A stretch of DNA of 26,775 bases, taken from the NCBI GenBank assembly GCA_036377055.1, contig DASUZD010000200.1:1-26775 (forward strand). Direction: 5' to 3'. Both the position numbers and the translations under genes were made by a program. The stretch's first letter is position 1; each line of letters opens with the position of its first letter. The notes beneath the pieces were generated by a model. The model did not search any database. It was given only the letters and a program-made list of their open reading frames with translations, and was not told where the DNA came from. Shown piece after piece: positions 21,187-26,775 of this stretch. The DNA is from DASUZD01 sp036377055 (GTDB lineage: Bacteria > Actinomycetota > Thermoleophilia > Gaiellales > Gaiellaceae).

Positions 21187-22629
21187 CTACGGGTGCCCCG
21201 GCCGCAGGCCGGCCTTGCGCATCGCGATCGCGAACTTCGCGAACTCCTGCTCGAACTCGCTGAAGGTCGAGGCGTCCTGCGGCGGGGCGCCCTTTGCGAG
21301 CGCGTCCGCTCGGACCGCGTGCGCCTGGGCGCGCCGCTGGGCGAGCGACCCTCTGATCGCGCCGAGATCCGGGATCTGGCGCTTCTGCGGCTGGTCGAGC
21401 AGGAGGACGCTGAGGTCGTTGGCGTTCCGAACGCGCGGGGGCATGTTGTTGAGCGCCTTGTCCGGGTCGTCCGCGAACCGGAGCAGGATCGTCTTGATCA
21501 GCGACGTGTGGTCGAAGAGCTCGTGGCACGGCTGCGCCTGCACGCGCGGGCCGATCGCGATCGCCGGCACGCGAACGCCGTAGGTCGGAAAGCCCGAGCC
21601 GTCGTCGACGGCCGGCGGCGCGACGTGGTCGTAGAAGCCGCCATGCTCGTCGTAGGTGATCACGAGCAGCGTGTCGTTCCATTCGGCGTAGCGAAGCAGC
21701 GCCTCGTAGAGGTTGAGGACGAGGATCTGGCCGTCGGTGATGTCCGCGGGCGGATGGTCGTCGTTCGAGCTCTGGTCTCCGACGCGCAGGTCGATGAAGT
21801 TCGGGTCGATCCAGGACACGTCCCGCAGCTTCCGGTTCGTGACGTCGTCGAGGAAGCTTCCGCCGACGAAGAGCGCCTCGGCAAGGCTCAAGTCCAAGCC
21901 GATCTCGCGCTTGTCGAAGTACGCGAAGTTGCCACGGCCGACGCGTGTGAAGTCGCGGTACCGCCCGTCGGCCGCACGCAGCGTCGCCGGATCGTGCGAG
22001 TACCAGCGCCACTGCTCGTTCCGGAGCTGACGGGTGAAGGCCTCGACCTCGAAGATCGGCGTGTTCTTGAACTTGTCGAAGAGCTTGGTACCGACGATGT
22101 CGGCGAAGATCGAGAGCTTGCGCGCGACCGGCAGGGACTTCTCGCCGGCGAGCGAGTACAGGCGATTCGGCCACGTGTCGCCGGGGATCGAGCTGTGCCA
22201 GTGGTCGCAGACGGAGTAAGTGCGCGCGAGGTGGTCGTAGACCGGGACGTGCTTGTCGCTGAAGTGGCCCATCGGGAGGTCGAAGAACTCCGCGGGCGGG
22301 TTCTTCTCGCTGACGAAGTTCTTCACGAAGCCGCTCATCGTGCCGCCCGCCATCTGCTCCGCGACGCAGTCGGGCCCGTGGCACGGATCGAGCGTCTTGT
22401 CGAACGGGTTGCCCGGGAGGTGGAAGGCGGTCTGGTCCTCGCTGAACTCGTGGACCGCGTACGTGTTTCCGTCCGCGTCGTCGTTCGTGCCCGCGTTCTG
22501 GAGGCCCTCGACGTCCACTCCGTCGAGACCGAGGTAGCCGAGCATGTGGTCGAACGACCGGTTCTCCATCATCAGCACGACGATGTGCTTGATCTTCGCG
22601 AGCCGGTCGGGAGCTGCTGCGTTGGCCAT
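21187..22629 (-). CDS. Phospholipase C / acid phosphatase-like phosphoesterase
   Basis: The 480-aa product opens with the family hallmark HIVVLMMENRSFDHMLGYL (residues 15-33), followed by GTMSGFVKNF, DHWHSSIPGDTWPNRLY, NDDHPPADITDGQILVLNLY and the metal-site block VITYDEHGGFYDHVAPP. These belong to the phosphoesterase family that includes phospholipase C of Mycobacterium and Pseudomonas. No Tat or Sec signal precedes the hallmark, so unlike classical PLCs it is predicted cytosolic. The ATG has a good GGGGAGAGAGA ribosome binding site. The last residues are Lys/Arg/Gly-rich without a PLC C-terminal domain. It is divergent from the GT-C-like gene and convergent with the flippase-like gene. Confidence 0.9.
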   Translation of the reverse strand: MANAAAPDRLAKIKHIVVLMMENRSFDHMLGYLGLDGVDVEGLQNAGTNDDADGNTYAVHEFSEDQTAFHLPGNPFDKTLDPCHGPDCVAEQMAGGTMSGFVKNFVSEKNPPAEFFDLPMGHFSDKHVPVYDHLARTYSVCDHWHSSIPGDTWPNRLYSLAGEKSLPVARKLSIFADIVGTKLFDKFKNTPIFEVEAFTRQLRNEQWRWYSHDPATLRAADGRYRDFTRVGRGNFAYFDKREIGLDLSLAEALFVGGSFLDDVTNRKLRDVSWIDPNFIDLRVGDQSSNDDHPPADITDGQILVLNLYEALLRYAEWNDTLLVITYDEHGGFYDHVAPPAVDDGSGFPTYGVRVPAIAIGPRVQAQPCHELFDHTSLIKTILLRFADDPDKALNNMPPRVRNANDLSVLLLDQPQKRQIPDLGAIRGSLAQRRAQAHAVRADALAKGAPPQDASTFSEFEQEFAKFAIAMRKAGLRPGHP

Positions 22630-22743
22630 GGTCTCTCTCCCCGTGTCGACGCTGGTTCGGCGCGCAGCCTCCTCTCCAGGACGACGCGAGTCAAGAGCGA
22701 CGGCACGCTGACGAGCAGCGCCCCGGCCTCGTAAGCTAGCGCC

Positions 22744-24351
22744 GTGCACCGCGCGACCCCTCTCGCCCGCGAGGCGACGCTCTCGGCCGGTGCCGCCGGC
22801 GCCCTCGCGGCCGTTCTCGCGTGGCTCGGCCCGCCCGGCAGCGACCTCGCGGCTCATGCTTACCAGCGCGCCGTCTTCCTCCAGCACGGCTTCGCGCTGT
22901 GGAACAACTTCTGGTACGCCGGACGCTACAGCTTCATCACCTACAGCGTCCTCTACTACCCGCTCGCGGCCTTGCTGGGGATCAAGCTGCTCGCCGTCGC
23001 GACGATCGCGACCGCGGCGCTCGCGTTCGCCGTCGTGATCGGCCGCGAGTGGGGCCCGACCGCGCGCTGGTCGAGCCGCACGTTCGCGGTCGTCTGGGCG
23101 GGCGTCGTGCTCTCGGCGGCGTTCCCGTTCGCGCTCGGCGTCGCGCTCGCGCTGCTCGCGCTGTGGGCGCTCCAGGCTCGGGCCCACTGGCGGTTCGCCC
23201 TGCTCGCCGGGCTCACCCTCGCGGCCAGCCCGCTCGCGTTCCTCCTGCTCGCGCTCCTCCTCGGCGGGATCGCGATCGAGCGCCGCGCCGAGCCGGGGCG
23301 CCTGCTCGTCCCGGCCTGCGTGATCGCCGCCGCGGGCGCGATCGAGGCGCTGCTCTGGCGCGCCTTCCCCGAGGGCGGTCACTACCCCTTCTCGCTGACG
23401 GAGCTCTTCGCGGCCTCGACCTTCTGCGCCGTCGGGGCCGCGCTGACGTGGCGGGTCGAGAAGGCGCGGCTCCTGACCTTCGTGTTCGTCGTCTACTGGG
23501 CCGCGTGCATCGCCCTGTACGTCGTCCCCTCGGCCGTCGGGGAGAACATCGCGCGGATGCGGTACGTCGCGATCCCCGTCGCGGTGCTCGCGCTCTCGCT
23601 TCGCCGCTGGCGCCCGAGGGTCGTCTGCCTCGCCGCGTTCGCGCTGGCCGCTTTCTGGAACATGAGCCCGATTGCCTCGAACTACGCGCGCGCGAGCGCC
23701 GACCCCGCCCACAGCACCGCCTACTGGGCCGACGCGGTCGCGTACCTGCGCGCGCATCTTTCGCCGTCGTACCGCGTCGAGGCCGTCGACACGACCGGCC
23801 ATTGGGCGGCCGTCTACCTTCCTCGCGCCGGGATCCCGCTCGCGCGCGGCTGGTTCCGCCAGGACGACTTCCCGCAGAACCGGATCCTCTACAGCGCGCT
23901 CGGGCCGCGCGCATACCAGGCGTGGCTGCGGCGGCTCGGGGTGAGGTACGTCGTGCTGACGGGCGGCCAGCCCGACTACAGCTCGCGCGGCGAGGCCGCG
24001 CTGCTCACGAGCGGCCGGTCCGGGCTGACGCCCGTGCTCTTCAGCCCGAACGCGACCATCTACCGCGTGCCGAAGCCCCGCGCGCTCGTCACCGGGCCGG
24101 CGCGCGTGCTCGAGCTGACACAGTCGCAGATCTCGCTCGTCCTCTCGCGCGGCGGGCGCTACCGGATCGCGTTCCGCTTCTCGCCGTACTGGCACCCGTC
24201 CGAGGGCTGCGTCCAGAAGAGCCCGGACGGGATGATCTCGCTGATCGCTCCGCGCGGCGGCCTCGTGACGCTGCGGTTCGGCGTCGGCGTCGAGCGGGCT
24301 TTGCGCGAGCTGCGCGGGCACCGCTCGATCTCCTGCGCGGACATCTTCTAG
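22744..24351 (+). CDS. GT-C-like multi-pass membrane protein
   Basis: The 535-aa product has roughly ten hydrophobic segments between residues 10 and 320, followed by a soluble C-terminal part of about 200 residues containing YLRAHLSPSYRVEAVDT and LGVRYVVLTGGQPDY. The first extracytoplasmic loop carries GSDLAAHAYQRAVFLQHG with Asp34, a position resembling the catalytic Asp of GT-C glycosyltransferases that use polyprenyl-phosphate sugars. The fold assignment is moderate, the substrate unknown. It starts at GTG, 114 bases from the divergent phosphoesterase start. A bulged hairpin at 24358-24386 ends the gene. Confidence 0.72.
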   Translation: MHRATPLAREATLSAGAAGALAAVLAWLGPPGSDLAAHAYQRAVFLQHGFALWNNFWYAGRYSFITYSVLYYPLAALLGIKLLAVATIATAALAFAVVIGREWGPTARWSSRTFAVVWAGVVLSAAFPFALGVALALLALWALQARAHWRFALLAGLTLAASPLAFLLLALLLGGIAIERRAEPGRLLVPACVIAAAGAIEALLWRAFPEGGHYPFSLTELFAASTFCAVGAALTWRVEKARLLTFVFVVYWAACIALYVVPSAVGENIARMRYVAIPVAVLALSLRRWRPRVVCLAAFALAAFWNMSPIASNYARASADPAHSTAYWADAVAYLRAHLSPSYRVEAVDTTGHWAAVYLPRAGIPLARGWFRQDDFPQNRILYSALGPRAYQAWLRRLGVRYVVLTGGQPDYSSRGEAALLTSGRSGLTPVLFSPNATIYRVPKPRALVTGPARVLELTQSQISLVLSRGGRYRIAFRFSPYWHPSEGCVQKSPDGMISLIAPRGGLVTLRFGVGVERALRELRGHRSISCADIF

Positions 24352-24357
24352 CGGCGG

Positions 24358-24386
24358 CCAGCGAACGGCGAAGGCCGTTTCGCTGG
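24358..24386. terminator. Probable bidirectional terminator
   Basis: CCAGCGAACGGC (24358-24369) pairs with GCCGTTTCGCTGG (24374-24386), a 12-bp stem with a single bulged T and a 4-base loop. It lies in the 41-base gap between the convergent GT-C-like and ftsZ genes. No T-tract is present. Confidence 0.55.
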
Positions 24387-24392
24387 ACCTCA

Positions 24393-25703
24393 TTAGCTGC
24401 CCTGGAGGAAGCTCGGCGGCTCGAGGATGGTGTCGTCGGGCCGGCGACCGAGCATCCCTCCGAACGACGATGCTCGCCGGCGCGGCTCGCCGATCCCGGT
24501 CGCGACGACGGTCACCCACACCTGGCCTGTCAGGCGCTCGTCGATCGTCGCGCCGAAGATGATGTTCGTGTCGTCGGTCGCGGCCTGGCGGACGACCTCG
24601 GCGGCGTCGTTCACGTCGACGAGCGAGAGGTCGTCGCCGCCGGCGATCGAGAGCAGGATCCCGCGCGCGCCGCCGATCTCGGTGTCGATGAGCGGCGACC
24701 GGAGGGCCTTCTCGGCCGCCTCCTGCGCCCGGTTCTCGCTGGCCGAGAAGCCGATTCCCATCAGCGCCGAGCCGGCGTCCTTCATGATCGTCCGCACGTC
24801 GGCGAAGTCGAGGTTGATCAGCCCGGGCAGCGTGATCAGGTCGCAAATGCCCTGGACGCCCTGGCGGAGCACGTCGTCGGCGATCCGGAAGGCGTCGAGC
24901 ATCGAGGTCGAGCGGTCGAGTACCTCGAGCAGCCGGTCGTTCGGGATCACGATCGTCGTGTCGCACGCGGCGCGGAGCGCGGTCACGCCGTCGTCGGCCT
25001 GGCGGCGGCGCCTCGTTCCCTCGAACTTGAACGGGAGCGTGACGATCCCGACCGTGAGCGCGCCGAGTTCGCGCGCGATCTGCGCGACGACAGGTGCGCC
25101 GCCCGAGCCGGTGCCTCCGCCCTCGCCGGCCGTGACGAACACCATGTCCGACCCGCGGAGCGCGTGCTTGATCTGGTCGTAGCCCTCCTGGGCCGCCGCG
25201 CGGCCGACCTCCGGCTCGGCGCCGGAGCCGAGGCCGTGCGTCAGCTCGCGGCCGATGTGGATCTTCGCCGGGGCGTCGCTCATCTGGAGCTGCTGGATGT
25301 CGGTGTTGACGGCGACGAACTCCACCTGGTTGATCCCGGCGTCGATCATGCGGTTGATCGCGTTCAGGCCGGCGCCGCCGACGCCGACGACGCGGATCAC
25401 CGCGAGGTAGGCAGCGGACTCGGGGCGCGGCGCGCGGTGCAGCCGAGGCGCGGGCTCGGGGACGGGCTCGAGATAGCGAACGGCCGGGACCTCGCGGCGG
25501 CGCGGGACGCGGTGGATCGGCGCCGGCGCCTCCGTCACGGGCTCGAACGGCGGCGCGTGCTCGACGGTCGGCTGGTCGGGGTCGGGCTGGGGCTGACGCC
25601 GTGCCTTTCGCTCCGCGGCCGTCTGCTGCTGCTGCGCCGTCTCCGTCGCCTGGAAGAGCTCCGCGAGCGGGCCCTCACGCATGCTCGCGCGCTTTCGCGC
25701 CAT
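24393..25703 (-). CDS. ftsZ: FtsZ with a long N-terminal extension
   Basis: The 436-aa protein is a tubulin-like GTPase that polymerises into the cell-division ring. The core starts near residue 98: VIRVVGVGGAGLNAINRMI, NTDIQQLQ, the signature GEGGGTGSGGAPVVA, LPFKFEGTRRRRQADDG, PNDRLL and the T7 loop NLDFADVR with both catalytic acids. The first ~97 residues are Gln/Pro/Arg-rich and look disordered, whereas most FtsZ have ~10-30. The usual long C-terminal linker is instead short, ending DDTILEPPSFLQGS, a credible conserved C-terminal peptide. The ATG 25703 is set by an AGGAGGTG ribosome binding site; it overlaps the parA end by 29 bases, so they are one operon. It may be an additional FtsZ outside the usual cell-wall cluster (inference). 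Confidence 0.95.
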   Translation of the reverse strand: MARKRASMREGPLAELFQATETAQQQQTAAERKARRQPQPDPDQPTVEHAPPFEPVTEAPAPIHRVPRRREVPAVRYLEPVPEPAPRLHRAPRPESAAYLAVIRVVGVGGAGLNAINRMIDAGINQVEFVAVNTDIQQLQMSDAPAKIHIGRELTHGLGSGAEPEVGRAAAQEGYDQIKHALRGSDMVFVTAGEGGGTGSGGAPVVAQIARELGALTVGIVTLPFKFEGTRRRRQADDGVTALRAACDTTIVIPNDRLLEVLDRSTSMLDAFRIADDVLRQGVQGICDLITLPGLINLDFADVRTIMKDAGSALMGIGFSASENRAQEAAEKALRSPLIDTEIGGARGILLSIAGGDDLSLVDVNDAAEVVRQAATDDTNIIFGATIDERLTGQVWVTVVATGIGEPRRRASSFGGMLGRRPDDTILEPPSFLQGS

Positions 25704-26508
25704 CGAGCACCTCCTCTGCCAGGGCCCGGTACGCCTCGGCGGCCGGGCCGTTGGGGTCGTACTTCAGGATCGAGCTGCCCTTCACCGGCGCCTCCGCGTA
25801 GCGGACGGTCTTGCGAATCCGCGTCCTGAAGACGAGGTCGCCGAAGTTCTCCTCGAGGATCTCGATCGCCTCGCGCGCGTGCAGCGTGCGCCCGTCGAAC
25901 ATCGTCGGGAGGATCCCCGCGATGCGCACCTCCGGATTGAGGTTCTCCCGGATCATCGACATCGTGTTCTCGAGCTGGACGAGCCCGCGCAGCGAGAGGT
26001 ACTCGCACTGGACCGGGACGATCACGCCGTTCGAGGCGACGAGCGCGTTGATCGTCAACAGGCCGAGCGACGGCGGCGTGTCGATCAGGATGTAGTCGTA
26101 CTGCGACTTGACCGGCAGGAGCGCCTTTTCGAGCGCCCGCTCGCGGCCGATCATGCTCGAGAGCGCGAGCTCGGCGCCGGCGAGGTCGATCGACGAGACG
26201 GCGACGTCGATCTCCGTGCGCACGACGATCTCCGTGATCGGGAGCCGGTGGACGAGCACGTCGAACATCGACCGCTCGATCGTGTCCGGGTTCATCCCCT
26301 GGCTCATCGTCAGGTTGCCCTGCGGGTCGAGGTCGATCGCGAGCACGCGCAGCCCCCGCTCGGCGAACGCGACGGCGAGGTTGAGGGTCGTAGTCGTCTT
26401 CGCGACGCCGCCCTTCTGGTTGGCGAAGGCGATCACGCGGGGCAGGGAAACCTCTTTTCCTCTGTGCGGCCGCGGATGCGGCCGCGGAAGCAGACGGGAG
26501 AGCCCCAT
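25675..26508 (-). CDS. parA: ParA/Soj-type partitioning ATPase
   Basis: The 277-aa product has a deviant Walker A (ANQKGGVAKTTTTLNL), LRVLAIDLDPQGNLT, the IDTPPSLG switch and VPVQCEYLSLRGLVQLENT, all typical of the ParA/Soj family that moves chromosome or plasmid origins with ParB. The first ~25 residues are Arg/Pro-rich and partly encoded by a perfect 12-base direct repeat (26465-26476, 26477-26488). ATG 26508 is taken as the start; TTG 26517 or a later start is possible. No parB or parS site is visible here. The 29-base overlap with ftsZ downstream couples translation of a segregation ATPase to that of the division GTPase. Confidence 0.93.
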   Translation of the reverse strand: MGLSRLLPRPHPRPHRGKEVSLPRVIAFANQKGGVAKTTTTLNLAVAFAERGLRVLAIDLDPQGNLTMSQGMNPDTIERSMFDVLVHRLPITEIVVRTEIDVAVSSIDLAGAELALSSMIGRERALEKALLPVKSQYDYILIDTPPSLGLLTINALVASNGVIVPVQCEYLSLRGLVQLENTMSMIRENLNPEVRIAGILPTMFDGRTLHAREAIEILEENFGDLVFRTRIRKTVRYAEAPVKGSSILKYDPNGPAAEAYRALAEEVLDGAKAREHA

Positions 26509-26592
26509 AGGGCTCAACTCTTCGGGTCAGGCTACCAGAGTCCTTCCGGGGCTCCTGGTGGTACAGGCCTGTTCTGTGCAGGGCTTTTCTGG

Positions 26593-26775
26593 CTACTCCT
26601 CTCCGTCCCAATAGTCGGCGGGCTCGAGCCGGCCGATCACGCCGACGCCGGCGAGCAGGACCTTCCCAGATCGGGGGTAGTAGACGATGTCGTTCGGCTC
26701 GCGGGTTCCGTACGTCAGCATCGTCAGCGGCGTGTCCGGCCCGGCGCGAAACGCGTGCGCGACACCGTCGCCGGC
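26593..26775 (-). CDS. Cupin domain protein, C-terminal end (partial)
   Basis: The last 60 residues of a gene that begins beyond the right edge. Visible are GVAHAFRAGPDTPLTMLTYG, REPNDIVYYPRSGKVLLAG and VIGRLEPADYWDGEE, the end of a single-domain cupin as found in metal-binding isomerase or oxygenase-like proteins. Catalytic metal ligands lie outside the window, so the function cannot be stated. It precedes parA by 84 bases on the same strand; that gap shows no clear promoter or terminator. Confidence 0.82.
   Translation of the reverse strand, partial: AGDGVAHAFRAGPDTPLTMLTYGTREPNDIVYYPRSGKVLLAGVGVIGRLEPADYWDGEE

Noticed and set aside
22821..25829. 1002-codon plus-strand open frame
   Set aside because: It is a shadow of the GT-C-like gene and antisense to ftsZ; composition is Arg/Ala-rich with no domain.
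26465..26488. 12-base perfect direct repeat near the parA start
   Set aside because: Only two units, encoding an Arg/Pro/His run in the parA N-terminus; too short to treat as an iteron array or origin.
1..26775. CRISPR arrays, insertion sequences, integrase or phage genes
   Set aside because: No regularly spaced repeats, transposase, integrase or structural phage motifs were seen on either strand, despite the accessory character of 4-12 kb.

Overview
This is a GC-rich (about 70% or more over most of its length), gene-dense chromosomal stretch. Codon use is strongly G/C-ending, GTG starts are frequent, and many long antisense shadow frames exist. The gene content (DnaE with a PHP domain, DUF4032 kinase-like protein, ParA next to FtsZ, UPF0104-type flippase, GT-C-like membrane protein) fits an actinobacterium. 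I lean towards Thermoleophilia/Gaiellales-like lineages, but this is inference; there is no rRNA or tRNA in the window to settle it.

Layout: (1) 1-3718 is housekeeping and accessory. The 5' part of dnaE and a 2H-phosphoesterase-like gene run leftwards. An ABM-like small protein, a DUF4241 lipoprotein, a Spo0M/arrestin-like protein and a 55-aa zinc-ribbon microprotein run rightwards. (2) 3732-5156 is a leftward three-gene unit: a SEC-C protein, an RHH antitoxin and a PIN toxin (VapBC). A near-perfect inverted repeat sits exactly at the antitoxin start. (3) 5157-12000 is a variable region. It holds a decayed nucleotidyltransferase-type gene pair, a 1081-aa RecB nuclease/RNase H/SF1 helicase fusion, and a type II restriction-modification cassette (C5 methyltransferase, probable endonuclease, Vsr). 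Base composition in the cassette is clearly lower (24 G/C of 60 at 11701-11760, against 51 of 60 at 20461-20520). (4) 11989-14152 holds a DUF4032 kinase-like protein and a second SEC-C protein, clearly a paralogue of the one at 4.4-5.2 kb. (5) 14221-17250 holds a SAM methyltransferase, a NERD membrane protein and a PLP aminotransferase, with a REP-like double hairpin. (6) 17251-17900 is non-coding, with two tandem diverged copies of a ~200-bp repeat. (7) 17883-24351 holds a GNAT gene translationally coupled to a gamma-glutamyltransferase, a flippase-like membrane protein with a relic second copy of its 3' end, a phosphoesterase of the phospholipase C type, and a GT-C-like membrane protein. (8) 24393-26775 runs leftwards: the end of a cupin gene, parA, and an ftsZ with an unusual ~97-residue N-terminal extension.

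The strongest candidates for something not well described are the SEC-C/VapBC unit with its embedded operator-like repeat, and the two SEC-C paralogues that bracket the defence-like region. After these come the tandem repeat at 17.5-17.9 kb, the all-synonymous relic of a gene end at 21.15 kb, and the ParA-FtsZ pair with an N-terminally extended FtsZ. All functional statements come from motif reading, not from database searches.
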